63,222 nt of DNA from Chthonomonas sp. UBA6659. Its GTDB lineage: Bacteria > Armatimonadota > Fimbriimonadia > Fimbriimonadales > Fimbriimonadaceae. Location of the stretch: positions 1 through 63,222 of the forward strand of contig DKKT01000017.1 of assembly GCA_002455425.1 (NCBI GenBank), in the 5' to 3' direction. Within the stretch, counting starts at the first letter, position 1, and every line of letters begins with the position of its first letter. Positions 25,834 through 34,613 of this stretch are shown in pieces. The position numbers and the translations under genes were made by a program. Below the pieces are notes generated by a model. The model was not told the origin of the DNA, ran no database searches, and worked only from the letters and a program-made list of their open reading frames with translations.

Positions 25834-28800
25834 TCATTTGATCTTCGTCTTGTCGGGGTAGGCCGGCTTCTTGATCGTCGGCTTCGGCTGCGTCTGGAGG
25901 AGCTTCATCGCCTCCGCCACCGCCCGCTCGAGCTGGGCGTCCCGGCCCTGCCGCCACAGGGCGGGATCGAACTCGACATCGATATCCGGGTCGACACCGT
26001 AGTTCTCGACATCCCATGTGCCGTCGGGGTTGTAGAACGCGAGATTAGGCGCGGTGACCGCGCCTCCATCGATCAGGGTCGGGAACACGAGGATCCCGAC
26101 CAGACCGCCCCACGTCCGCTTGCCGACCACGGGACCGACCTTGGCCTTCTTGAAGTGCCAAGGGAAGTAGTCGCCGCCGGACCCTGCGTACTGGTTGATG
26201 ATCATGACCTTCGGACCGTAGATCTGCCCGAGCGGGGAGGGGAAATCCTTGCCGTAGCGGGAGGTCCACATCGAGCGAAGCGGTCGAGCCATCAGATCGA
26301 CCATAAAGTCGTCGACCTGCCCGCCCCCGTTGAACCGCTCATCGACGACCAGTCCGTCCTTGCCGACCTGCGCGTAGAAGTACCGATTGAAGTTGATCCA
26401 ACCGCCGATGTTGGTGTCGGGGATGTGCATGTAGCCGAGCTTGCCGCCACTGAGTTTGTCGACCGTGCGCCGGTTGTCCTCGCGCCAGGCGAGGAGCCGG
26501 AGGCCCGCCTCATCGGGGACCGGAACGACGACGACATCGCGCGCCCCCGTACCGTCCGGGCTCGGCCCGACCTTGAGCGTGACTTGCTTATTCGCGGTCA
26601 TCTCCAGGCGCTGGTGAACGTTGTCGGTCGCCCCGAGGTCCTGGCCGTTGATCGCAAGGAGGTACTCGCCCGACTTGACGTTGATCCCAGGGGCCGTCAG
26701 CGGCGCGCGCAGGTTCGGGTTCCAGTTCTCCCCGTTGTAGACCCGTGCGAAGCGGTAACGGCCATTCTCGAGGCGGTAGTCCGCCCCGAGCAAGCCGCCC
26801 GGGGTCCCGGCCACCGACGGCATGTCGCCACCTTGAATGAACATATGACCGATGCAGAGCTCGCCGAGCATGTCCTCGAGCAGGTAATTCAGATCGGCGC
26901 GCGTGCGGAGGTTCTTGACGAACGGCTCGTAGCGCGCCTTGAGGGCAGCCAGGTCGACCCCGTGGTAGTTCGGGGCATAGAGGAAGTCTCGCTGCACGCG
27001 TATCGCCTCATGGAACATCTGTCGCCACTCGGCGAGTGGATCGACGAGCCCCTTCATTCCGCTGAGATCGACCATCCCGGATCCTGGGGCAAACGGCGCC
27101 GCCGTCGAGGCGATCTGGTATGCGCCACCCCAACCGACCAAGACCTTGTCGCCTCCGGGGGTGAACGCCGCGCCCGAGAGCCCGGACGTCAACGGCGTCA
27201 CGGTCCGTCCGGCAAACGAGAACTTCGACAGCGTCGCGCGGGGGGGTGAAACGATGTTCGCGAGTGGGGCGAGATCGACGAGGAGCACCGATTCGGGCGG
27301 CCCGGGAGCAAGCCCGATGTAGTTCTTCGCGGGAACCGGCAGGGTGAGAATCCGTTGATCGAGCCCCTCCAGGTCGATCCGGAACGGCTTCTTGTCCTCC
27401 GGCTTGGGCGCGACCTTTGGTTTCTCCTCGTCGCTCTCCGGCGCGAGGGGTGACGGGAGATCGTTCCGAAGGACGGCGCAATAGACACCTGCGACGCTGT
27501 TGATGGCGCGGAAGCTGCTCAGATCGAGCCACGCCGCACCGGGTCCGCTGTCCGTGCTCGCGGTGAAGTAGAGGTAGTTCCCACCGCCGTCGAAGACGGG
27601 ATTGCGCGCGTCGCTGAGACCGTCCGTCACTTGGGTCGACTTGCCCGATTCAAGGCTATGGAGGAACACAGCCGAGATGTGGTTGTCGAGGTCGCGATGA
27701 TAGGTCAGCCATTTGCTGTCCGGCGACCAGGACGCGCTTAGGACGTACAACGGATTTTCGAACGGGTTCTGGTCGACGAGCGTCGATTTACCCGTCTTGA
27801 GGTCGAGCCACCAGAGGTTGTGCTGATTGTCGGTGTAGCTGATCTTCTGGCTATCCGGCGACCAGGTCGGCCCGTAATAGAAGCGTCGTTCCTGGAGGTC
27901 GTACGTACGGCCCTCGGTTTTGCCCAGCGCGTCACGGACGACGAGTTTGTACTCGCCGGTGGCGTCGGTCAGATAGGCGATCGACTGCCCGTCTGGCGAC
28001 CATGCCGGATCCCGCTCGCAGGCGTCGCTCGTCTGAGTCAGATTGCGGGCGTCGCCCTTCGCGGCGGGAACCGTCCAGATGTCGCCGCGAGCAGCGAACA
28101 GCGCCCTCACACCATTCGGTGAGATTGCGGACGTGACGATGTTGCGCGACGCATCCTTGTACTGGTTCCTTGCCTCGGGGAATTCACCCGAAATCTCGAC
28201 GTCCACCTCGGTCAGCTTCCCCGTCGTCGTGTCGTAGAGGGCAATGCTGCCGACGCGCTCGAGGGCGATCACCCCAGGCCCGGCCGTCGCGGTCTTGAAG
28301 TAGAACCCTCGGTTCGGCACACATTCGGCGACCTTTCCCGAAGTGGTGTCGTAGCTGAACAGCGTTTTGGGCCCGTTGCGGTCGCTCAAGAAGTAGATCT
28401 TTCCGCCGACCCAGAGCGGATCCGAGTCGTTGGTGTTGTTGCGCGGAACCTCCTTGACCTTCGAATCGGCGAGGTCCGCGATCCAGACCTTCGTGGTTTG
28501 GCCGCCCCGATACCGCTTCCAGGCGCGCTGCCATTGGGCGCCGGGATTGTACGCAAGACGCTTACCGTCGGGCGAGAAGGAAGCCTGGGTTCCCGTGGGT
28601 AGCGGCAAACGCTGGGGCGGACCACCCGCGATCGGCACCGTGAACAGGACCGGCAGCGCGATCGTCATCTGATCCTCGGAGACGAAGATCACGCTCTTGC
28701 TGTCCGGAGTCCATCCGACGGCGATATCCGTCCGAGGATGGTACGTCAGCCGCTTCGGCTCACCTCCCTCGGCGGGCATGACGTAGACGTTGTTGTCGCC

Positions 28801-29031
28801 GGAGTACTGGCCGGTGAACGCGATCTGACTTCCATCGGGGCTGAAGATCGGATCGAGTTCGACACCGACCGAGGTCGTCAGCCGGGCGGCACGGCCGCCT
28901 TGCCGCGGCACCGTCCAGAGGTCGCCCGCGAACGAGAAGACGACCGAAGTCTTGTTTGCGGTGGGATGGCGCAGGAGAAGAGGGCCATCGAGCGGAGCAA
29001 GCAACGAGGAGACCAAGAGGGAAACAACCAT
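25834..29031 (-). CDS. Tricorn-like protease (S41 family) with propeller and PDZ domains
   Basis: 1065 residues. A signal-peptide-like start is followed by a beta-propeller of TolB/PD40 repeats (about 25-480, for example FSPDGSQIAFTGQ, WTPDSKSVIFVS, WSPDSKWLTYHR). A charged Pro/Lys linker comes near 535-550, then a second propeller portion. The tricorn core follows: a helical C1 region (about 690-760), PDZ (about 765-860) and S41 catalytic region (about 870-1030) with nucleophile Ser in NQYAGSGGDYFPWHF near 946 and GKRTWGGLVGI. Tricorn degrades peptides produced by other proteases; the signal peptide suggests an exported version. Confidence 0.92.
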   Translation of the reverse strand: MVVSLLVSSLLAPLDGPLLLRHPTANKTSVVFSFAGDLWTVPRQGGRAARLTTSVGVELDPIFSPDGSQIAFTGQYSGDNNVYVMPAEGGEPKRLTYHPRTDIAVGWTPDSKSVIFVSEDQMTIALPVLFTVPIAGGPPQRLPLPTGTQASFSPDGKRLAYNPGAQWQRAWKRYRGGQTTKVWIADLADSKVKEVPRNNTNDSDPLWVGGKIYFLSDRNGPKTLFSYDTTSGKVAECVPNRGFYFKTATAGPGVIALERVGSIALYDTTTGKLTEVDVEISGEFPEARNQYKDASRNIVTSAISPNGVRALFAARGDIWTVPAAKGDARNLTQTSDACERDPAWSPDGQSIAYLTDATGEYKLVVRDALGKTEGRTYDLQERRFYYGPTWSPDSQKISYTDNQHNLWWLDLKTGKSTLVDQNPFENPLYVLSASWSPDSKWLTYHRDLDNHISAVFLHSLESGKSTQVTDGLSDARNPVFDGGGNYLYFTASTDSGPGAAWLDLSSFRAINSVAGVYCAVLRNDLPSPLAPESDEEKPKVAPKPEDKKPFRIDLEGLDQRILTLPVPAKNYIGLAPGPPESVLLVDLAPLANIVSPPRATLSKFSFAGRTVTPLTSGLSGAAFTPGGDKVLVGWGGAYQIASTAAPFAPGSGMVDLSGMKGLVDPLAEWRQMFHEAIRVQRDFLYAPNYHGVDLAALKARYEPFVKNLRTRADLNYLLEDMLGELCIGHMFIQGGDMPSVAGTPGGLLGADYRLENGRYRFARVYNGENWNPNLRAPLTAPGINVKSGEYLLAINGQDLGATDNVHQRLEMTANKQVTLKVGPSPDGTGARDVVVVPVPDEAGLRLLAWREDNRRTVDKLSGGKLGYMHIPDTNIGGWINFNRYFYAQVGKDGLVVDERFNGGGQVDDFMVDLMARPLRSMWTSRYGKDFPSPLGQIYGPKVMIINQYAGSGGDYFPWHFKKAKVGPVVGKRTWGGLVGILVFPTLIDGGAVTAPNLAFYNPDGTWDVENYGVDPDIDVEFDPALWRQGRDAQLERAVAEAMKLLQTQPKPTIKKPAYPDKTKIK

Positions 29032-29077
29032 TACCCCTGCTGTACCCCGGCGTTGGCGCCAGGCGTTGCGTCGTTAC

Positions 29078-29112
29078 AAAAGTCCTAGGACTGGGTGCCG
29101 ATGAAGGCACCC
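29078..29112 (-). terminator. Terminator-like hairpin plus palindrome downstream of the barrel gene
   Basis: On the minus strand GGGTGCC and GGCACCC (29093-29099 with 29106-29112) form a 7-base-pair stem with a 6-base loop. It is followed by the perfect palindrome AGTCCTAGGACT (29081-29092) and a short T-run (CTTTTG). Position fits the end of the cysteine-rich/barrel operon, upstream of the tricorn-like gene. The palindrome could also be an operator for the latter. Confidence 0.45.
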
Positions 29113-29116
29113 GGTC

Positions 29117-29773
29117 TCAGAATCCGAAGCTGACGCTCATCCCGGGATAACGGGAGCGCGCAAGTACGAAGCTGTACGACACCCCATCCTGGAGACGCGT
29201 CACCAGAAAGTGGGTGTGCCGACCGTCGTTCATCCCCTGCAGAGTCCAGTGTTCGGCAAGCCGAAAGTTGGCACCGAAAGGAACCGCAAACGTCCCGTTC
29301 GCCGTCGCGTACTTCAAGCTCACAAACGGCGTGACCGCCCCGTCGAAGAACGAGCGACTTACCGTTCCGAACACAGCCTGACCCTCGGGGGTCGCCAAAC
29401 GGTCCGACGTGAATCCCAAGACGAAGCTAGGGAGTTCGCCCTTGGCGGGGGTGACGAACCAGGTCGCCCTCGGCAGAACCTCCTCTTTTCCCGGATTCCA
29501 CTCAAGCCCGACCGTGAAGCGCGAGGTCACTCGACGATCGAACGTAAATCGCGTGCGCGCGGCTCGATCGGGAATGGCGAGAAACCGGGCTGCAAACGCC
29601 CAGTCGGTTCCGACGGCGCCCCCACGGAGCGCCCGGGCTTCGCCCGCACAGCCGGCTCACGTCGGGGCGACCTGCTCCTCCTGCTTGTCCTGGGGAGTGT
29701 CGTCGACCGCGTGGGCCTGGGCGGCTCCAGCCGCCCAGGCCACGAGACTCGCCGCGGCGAGCCGGAGGATCAC
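29117..29773 (-). pseudogene. Outer-membrane beta-barrel protein gene interrupted by one in-frame TGA
   Basis: A GTG start at 29773 overlaps the stop of the upstream cysteine-rich gene (GTGA) and opens a signal peptide (VILRLAAASLVAWAAGAAQA). After 38 residues a TGA occurs at 29657-29659. The same frame continues for 180 codons with alternating barrel-like strands (TDWAFAARFLAI, RFTVGLEWNPG, SFVLGFTSDRL, GMSVSFGF) and ends in a terminal Phe, as outer-membrane barrels do. The only in-frame start after the TGA is a GTG at 29530, inside the barrel, so the second half is unlikely to be a separate gene. It may be a broken gene, a sequencing error or a recoded codon. Confidence 0.6.
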
Positions 29774-29991
29774 GAAACTCGGACCTTGCCGCAACAGCCG
29801 GACTTTTTGCAGGCGGTGCAGTCGCCGGTCTTGCAACCACAGGTCGTGCCGCAGCAGTCCTTGCACTTCGTTCCGCAGCAACAGGCCGGAGCCGAGGAGG
29901 AGGTGGCGCGAGGTCCGGTGGCGAAGGCCGAGCCGAGTCCGAGCGCCAAGACGGTGAGGGCGACGAGTCGCAGAGTGTTCGATTTCATCAT
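29770..29991 (-). CDS. Small secreted cysteine-rich protein (metallothionein-like)
   Basis: 73 residues. The first of two adjacent ATGs is used because GGAG lies 11 bases upstream. A signal peptide (about 1-25, ending near GSAFA) is followed by a mature part of about 48 residues containing 12 cysteines in CC and CxxC/CxC arrangements (CCCGTKCKDCCG, CGCKTGDCTACKKSGCCGK). It is rich in Lys and Gly and has almost no aromatic residues. This resembles metal-binding peptides of the metallothionein type, but export is unusual for these and the family is not recognised. It lies between another secreted Cys-rich gene and the barrel gene. Confidence 0.75.
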   Translation of the reverse strand: MMKSNTLRLVALTVLALGLGSAFATGPRATSSSAPACCCGTKCKDCCGTTCGCKTGDCTACKKSGCCGKVRVS

Positions 29992-30052
29992 GATGTTCTG
30001 ATCTCCAAAGTCGTTCAAGGCACGACGAGGCGTCCCGAGGGGGGACGCGGGA

Positions 30053-30523
30053 TCAGAAGGCAGGGGGTGCGCGGGGGGCGTCCGGAGGAAGGGGTGCCGG
30101 TGGCGGGCTGGAGTCGCTCGAAACGAGGGTGCGATCCGCATCCAAGACCGGAGGCACCGGTGGCACGCGCACCTCATGAGGCAAATCGTACACCCAGTCG
30201 GTGCTTGGCGCGGGGACGACGGCCGGCGGAACCGCCAACGGCAATTCATCGCCCGCAACGAAGCAACCGCATGGAGAATCTGGTCCATCGGCCTGAGATT
30301 CGGACGGGCAACAGGAGCCCTCGGCGGCCGGTTCGGCCTTGTCGGGACAACAGGTGTGCGATTGTGCCGGGACCGGCTTCGAGCAGCACCCTCCCTCGAC
30401 CTTGGACCCGGTATCGGGGTTGCAGCACGCGGACGGGCAAGTCGGGCGAGAGCCAACCACGGGAACCGTTGCCAGCAGGACAACCGCCACCGTCGTCAGA
30501 CCTAATCGTTGAATCCAGTTCAT
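30053..30523 (-). CDS. Secreted cysteine- and proline-rich protein
   Basis: 156 residues with a signal peptide (about 1-25). Residues 28-90 hold repeated Cys pairs (CPSACC, GGCCSKP, HTCCPD, GSCCPSE, PCGCF). Residues 95-156 are Pro/Asp-rich, end in PPPAPLPPDAPRAPPAF and are probably disordered. The family is not recognised. It is the first gene of a three-gene minus-strand unit (61-base gap to the next gene) and diverges from menG. Metal chelation or a disulfide-linked envelope role is inferred from composition only. Confidence 0.7.
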   Translation of the reverse strand: MNWIQRLGLTTVAVVLLATVPVVGSRPTCPSACCNPDTGSKVEGGCCSKPVPAQSHTCCPDKAEPAAEGSCCPSESQADGPDSPCGCFVAGDELPLAVPPAVVPAPSTDWVYDLPHEVRVPPVPPVLDADRTLVSSDSSPPPAPLPPDAPRAPPAF

Positions 30524-30635
30524 CGCCCAGTACCTTCAAACTCTTTTTACCACAGGAGGGTTCCATGGTCCTTCTTCCCAGCTTTCAGAATTTGTTGAAA
30601 GTTCATCGCCCTTTCGAGTCATACTCTGGGGCAAC

Positions 30636-31361
30636 GTGGCGGCGACGATGGAAAAGGCACCTTGGCAAACCCAAGGCGAAGAGAAGCGAGAGGCCGTTCG
30701 GGAGATGTTCGCCGAGATCGCTCCCACCTACGACTTCGCCAACTCCGTTATGAGCCTGCGTCGCCATCGCCGCTGGCGGTCCCAGGCGGTATCCCTGCTC
30801 GGCCTTCGCGCCGGCGACGACGCCCTCGACATCTGCTGCGGCACCGGCGACTTCCTCGCTCCGCTCCGACGAGCCGTCGGTCCGACGGGCCGGATCATCG
30901 GGGTCGATTTCTGCCTTCCGATGCTCGCCGTCGCCGCGACCAAGACTCGCGGCCACTCATCGCTCGGGCTGGGCGACGCGTGCCGGCTCCCCATCCAGAG
31001 TGAAGCCGTCGATGCGATCACGGTCGGGTGGGGGATCCGCAACACGCCCAACATCGATCTTGCCCACGCCGAGGCGTATCGTGCGCTTCGCACCGGCGGT
31101 CGCTTCGTCTCGATCGATATGGCGTTGCCCCGATCGGCCTTCCTACGGGCCGCCTCACGCTTCGTCGCTCACCGCCTCCTGCCACTACTCGGATCGATCC
31201 TCGGCAAGCGACGCGCCTATACCTACCTCCCGAAGAGCACGGAGACGTTCCTCTCGCGCGAGGCGCTCGCGGACTCGATGCGCCGAGCGGGATTCGTCGA
31301 CGTCACCTGGTCGGATCGGATGGCCGGCAACGTCTGCATCCACTTCGGGAGGAAGCAATGA
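30636..31361 (+). CDS. menG: Demethylmenaquinone/ubiquinone methyltransferase
   Basis: 241 residues from a GTG at 30636; an ATG four codons later (30648) is an equally possible start. It is a class I SAM methyltransferase of the UbiE/MenG family: MFAEIAPTYDFANSVMSL, ALDICCGTGDFL (SAM motif I), AVDAITVGWGIRNTPN and YTYLPKSTETF. It methylates the quinone ring in the last step of menaquinone (or a C-methylation in ubiquinone) synthesis. The directly coupled polyprenyl synthase gene downstream supports a quinone module. It is often called ubiE. Confidence 0.93.
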   Translation: MAATMEKAPWQTQGEEKREAVREMFAEIAPTYDFANSVMSLRRHRRWRSQAVSLLGLRAGDDALDICCGTGDFLAPLRRAVGPTGRIIGVDFCLPMLAVAATKTRGHSSLGLGDACRLPIQSEAVDAITVGWGIRNTPNIDLAHAEAYRALRTGGRFVSIDMALPRSAFLRAASRFVAHRLLPLLGSILGKRRAYTYLPKSTETFLSREALADSMRRAGFVDVTWSDRMAGNVCIHFGRKQ

Positions 31362-32359
31362 ACCCGATCACCGAGTTCACCCGTCCGTCCCGAGACGTGA
31401 TGGCCGGAATCGCCGAAGACGTCGCCCGAGTCGAAGTCGCGCTCCGCGAGGCGGTGCGCTCGGACGTGCCGCTCGTCGAGGACGTCGGACGGCATACCCT
31501 GGACGCAGGAGGAAAGCGTCTGAGACCGGCGTTCGTCGCTCTCAGCGCCAAGGCGGTCGGCCGCCCCTACGATCCGAACCGAGCCGTGCAGCTCGGGGCC
31601 TGCCTCGAAATGGTCCACATGGCGACGCTGATACACGACGACGTGATCGACCATTCCGATACACGTCGCGGGCGGCCAACCGCGGCCGCGCTGTTCGGCA
31701 ACACCGGCAGCATCCTCTCCGGCGATGCACTCCTCGCCAAGGCGATGGTCATCCTCGCCGATGATGGCGATCTCGCCATCATCCGAGCCGTGAGCCGAGC
31801 CGTCGTCGAGATGGCCGAAGGCGAAGCCCTCGAACTCGCGACCCGGGGCAATTTCGAACTCAGCGAAGCCGAGCACCGGAGAATCCTCCGAATGAAGACC
31901 GCCTCGTTCGTCGAGTGCTGCTGTCAGGTCGGGGCCCGTCTCGCCGCCGCCGACGATCTGGTGCGCGATGGGCTCACGGAGTACGGTCATCACCTCGGGA
32001 TGGCCTTCCAGATCGTCGATGATCTCCTCGACTATCGCGGGGACCGCGAGGCGACGGGCAAACCGATCGCCACGGACTTCCGGGAAGGGTGCGCGACCCT
32101 CCCCCTCATCGCGTTGCGCGATCGACTGAGCGACGAGGAACTCGCTGTCGTGTGCCGGAAGTTCGGCAACGGGGTCGCCGACGACGAGCTCAGAATGATC
32201 GGCGAGTGGATGGAGCTTCGCGGGGCGTACGCAGCCGCCGAAGAAGCCGCACAGGCCCATGTTCGAGCCGCACTCGAAGCCCTTTCCCCAGTCCCGACGA
32301 GCGATGCCAAGATATTGCTTCAGGAGATCGCGACCTTCGTTCTCCGGCGCGACGCGTGA
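31358..32359 (+). CDS. Polyprenyl diphosphate synthase (quinone side chain)
   Basis: 333 residues; the ATG overlaps the menG stop. Both aspartate-rich motifs of trans-prenyltransferases are present: LIHDDVIDHSDTRRG (about 85-99) and QIVDDLLDYRGD (about 212-223), plus the GGKRLRPAFVALSA entry motif. The enzyme lengthens FPP or GGPP with IPP to a long all-trans chain. Small-residue pattern upstream of the first DDxxD could set chain length, but I cannot predict it. Context points to the menaquinone tail. Confidence 0.92.
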   Translation: MNPITEFTRPSRDVMAGIAEDVARVEVALREAVRSDVPLVEDVGRHTLDAGGKRLRPAFVALSAKAVGRPYDPNRAVQLGACLEMVHMATLIHDDVIDHSDTRRGRPTAAALFGNTGSILSGDALLAKAMVILADDGDLAIIRAVSRAVVEMAEGEALELATRGNFELSEAEHRRILRMKTASFVECCCQVGARLAAADDLVRDGLTEYGHHLGMAFQIVDDLLDYRGDREATGKPIATDFREGCATLPLIALRDRLSDEELAVVCRKFGNGVADDELRMIGEWMELRGAYAAAEEAAQAHVRAALEALSPVPTSDAKILLQEIATFVLRRDA

Positions 32360-33123
32360 GCCAGGCGCCGATTCGGCTCGTCATCTTCGACCTCGACGGC
32401 ACCCTTTATCGCGGCTCCGAGCCCACGCCTCACGCGGCGTCGGCCTTGGTACGGTTGCGTGAGGCCCGCATCGCGGTCCGGGCGTTCACCAACAATTCCG
32501 GGGCGACCGCCCAAGACCTCAGCCATAAGTTGACGTCGATGGGGCTCCCTTTTGGCGAGGACGAGGTGCTTGGAACCGGCATGCTGGCCGCAGACCTGTG
32601 CCTCGCGCGCGGTTGGTCCGAAGTGCTCGCGATCGGCGAGCCCGGACTCCACGCTTGCCTCACCGAAGCCGGAGTCGACTCGCAGTCGGCTAGGCCGCAG
32701 GCCGTCATCGCGGGCATCTGTCGCTCGTTGACCTACGGGCTCCTGGATCGGGGGCTCCAGGCCCTGGTTGGCGACGCGTCCTTCGTTGCGACGAACCGAG
32801 ACGCGACCTACCCCCTCGAGCAAGGGCGGATCGAACCCGGCGCGGGGGCCATCGTCGCAGCCCTCGAAGCCTGTTCGGGCATCGAGCCGTACGTGCTCGG
32901 CAAACCGAGCCCGGACGGCGTCACCGCCCTCATCCGCGGAGCCGAGGTTTCGCCGACCGAGACGGTGGTGGTCGGCGATCGCCTCGACACCGATCTGGCT
33001 GCCGCTGTTCACGCCGGCGCGCGAGGTCTACTCGTGCTCACGGGGGTCACCTCCTCGGCTCCGGCCGGGATCGACGCGATCACGGACCTCGGCGCTCTCC
33101 CCGCCTGGATCGAGCGCGCATAA
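32356..33123 (+). CDS. HAD-IIA hydrolase (NagD/phosphoglycolate phosphatase-like)
   Basis: 255 residues from a GTG overlapping the previous stop. HAD motifs are in order: FDLDGTLYRG (I), FTNNSG (II), GKPSPDGVTALI (III, with the Lys), and GDRLDTDLAAAVHAGARGLLVLTG (IV). The C2 cap matches the HAD-IIA class that includes NagD nucleotidases and phosphoglycolate phosphatases. The true substrate is not evident. The gene follows the prenyl synthase without a gap. Confidence 0.92.
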   Translation: MSQAPIRLVIFDLDGTLYRGSEPTPHAASALVRLREARIAVRAFTNNSGATAQDLSHKLTSMGLPFGEDEVLGTGMLAADLCLARGWSEVLAIGEPGLHACLTEAGVDSQSARPQAVIAGICRSLTYGLLDRGLQALVGDASFVATNRDATYPLEQGRIEPGAGAIVAALEACSGIEPYVLGKPSPDGVTALIRGAEVSPTETVVVGDRLDTDLAAAVHAGARGLLVLTGVTSSAPAGIDAITDLGALPAWIERA

Positions 33124-33129
33124 TCGGCC

Positions 33130-33714
33130 ATGATCGGGTTACTTGCCGTCACCACTCTCGTCGGTGCGGCCGATCGCACGGCGATCCTCGACCACGCGTT
33201 CGCCGTCTGGGCCGGGACCCCGGCGATGCGGATCGAAGACGCTTACAAGTGGCTCTTCCATGCCACGCTGGGGGGCGAACACGCCGTCCGCGACGACGCC
33301 GGCCCGCGAGCGTGGATGGAACGTGAGTGGTCGAGCCTCGGTCCTCCGAAGCGTGGAGAGCCGCTGGTCGTCGCTCTCACCCCCGACCGCCGACTCCTTC
33401 GCGTCCAATTGCGGCCCTACCGAGCTCTCGGAGGAGATCGCGACATGCTTCTGGCCCTGTTCGTGAGTTCGGCCGAACGATTCCGAGGGGATCGACGCGC
33501 CTTCCGAGCGACATGGGACGCGCTCGGCGATCGCCTCGCCCGCCGTCCGTGGCACCACTTGACATCGAGAGCGTGGAAGCACCTCGACCGAAAGGTCCGC
33601 TCCGTGGGATTTCCCGCCATCGACCATTCGCCCGCCTATCTTCAGCGTTACGATCCGGCGTACCGCGTCATCGATGGGTCGCTCTGGACGGGGCTTGGGG
33701 CGGGCTCACCGTGA
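33130..33714 (+). CDS. Hypothetical protein with short hydrophobic N-terminus
   Basis: 194 residues. A short possible signal (MIGLLAVTTLVGAAD) is followed by a soluble region with conserved-looking blocks EDAYKWLFHATLGGEHAVRDD and SPAYLQRYDPAYRVID. His/Asp/Glu and Trp/Tyr are frequent, so an enzyme is possible, but no known family is recognised. The stop overlaps the GTG of the next gene, and the gap from the HAD gene is 6 bases, so all are likely co-translated. Confidence 0.65.
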   Translation: MIGLLAVTTLVGAADRTAILDHAFAVWAGTPAMRIEDAYKWLFHATLGGEHAVRDDAGPRAWMEREWSSLGPPKRGEPLVVALTPDRRLLRVQLRPYRALGGDRDMLLALFVSSAERFRGDRRAFRATWDALGDRLARRPWHHLTSRAWKHLDRKVRSVGFPAIDHSPAYLQRYDPAYRVIDGSLWTGLGAGSP

Positions 33715-34613
33715 GTCGGACGCTCCTCGTGGGCTCACACACGAGCTCCTGGCGGGAGTGGGTGCGAGACCGGGCTCGGGGTCGCGATGTGCTGATTCTC
33801 GATCCAGCCGACGGCTCGCACGGGCCGCCCTGCCGGTTCGTCCTTCTCCGAGAGGGTAAAGCTGTCGAGTGGGCCTTTGCGGGGGCGATCGATCCCACCC
33901 GAGACCCGATCCGCACCCTGGCCGAAGCAAGCCGCCTCCTCGGTCACTGTCGTGCCGAGGTCGTCGTCCAGTTGTACGGTTACCGCGCGACACCGGTCGG
34001 GAGACACTTGAACCTGGCTATCGCGCAGATCGTGAAGCCGGACGAGATTCTCGTCGCGGACGGCACGCCGCTCGACCTCAGGGGCTGGCCGGTCGGCCCC
34101 CAAACGATCGCGACCGAGGTCGGATTTCCCGACCTCGTCCAGCAAGCTCAGCGTCGGGCTCGTTGGATCGAGTTGCTCGACAGGAGCGTGGAGCATGCGA
34201 TCGATCTGCGCCAGATCGCGATTCAGGGAGCCCGGCTCGGGAGTGGGATCTCCGTTCACCTGAGCGAACTCGAACCGGTTCTCCACGCCGAGGTTGCCGG
34301 GGGAAGCATCCTCTTGGTCGCACCGCGCGACATTGGCGAAGGCGAAATCTCGCAGGCGATCTCCTTCGGCCATGCGTCGCGAGCCCACATCGTCGAGCCG
34401 GAGGCCTACGCGGGCTTGCTCGTCAGCTTCGCCCGTCAAGATGGGGAGGATTTCGCGCTTGGCATCTTGGAGTCGATCGACTTCGTGAGCGGCATCGTCC
34501 GCGTGAAGAGCCCGGCGGTTGCGCCCGCTCCGGTACGCATCCTTAAGTTCGGCGGGCTCCGCCTCGATCGCTCGGGCAAGGAGCTGGGGGAGGTGAAACC
34601 GTGGGCGGTCTGA
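33711..34613 (+). CDS. Unrecognised protein with a Clp1/Grc3-like C-terminal segment
   Basis: 300 residues from a GTG overlapping the upstream TGA. The N-terminal ~100 residues contain a VLILDPADG strand and turn and a basic QLYGYRATP segment but no Walker A motif. The last ~70 residues (ALGILESIDFVSGIVRVKSP, ILKFGGLRLDRSGKELGE) resemble the C-terminal domain of Clp1/Grc3 polynucleotide kinases by eye. Without the kinase P-loop this would not be an active kinase of that family. The resemblance is weak. The end overlaps the dehydrogenase gene by 13 bases. Confidence 0.55.
   Translation: MSRTLLVGSHTSSWREWVRDRARGRDVLILDPADGSHGPPCRFVLLREGKAVEWAFAGAIDPTRDPIRTLAEASRLLGHCRAEVVVQLYGYRATPVGRHLNLAIAQIVKPDEILVADGTPLDLRGWPVGPQTIATEVGFPDLVQQAQRRARWIELLDRSVEHAIDLRQIAIQGARLGSGISVHLSELEPVLHAEVAGGSILLVAPRDIGEGEISQAISFGHASRAHIVEPEAYAGLLVSFARQDGEDFALGILESIDFVSGIVRVKSPAVAPAPVRILKFGGLRLDRSGKELGEVKPWAV

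Noticed and set aside
25777..27249. Plus-strand 490-codon frame opposite the tricorn-like gene
   Set aside because: It is antisense to the catalytic region with intact PDZ and S41 motifs, so it is a shadow.
29634..29659. TGA with hairpin as a bona fide selenocysteine codon
   Set aside because: A 5-bp stem with a GAA loop starts 10 bases after the TGA, but it lacks a recognisable bacterial SECIS shape and no sel genes are in the window. It is kept only as a hypothesis alongside mutation or sequencing error.
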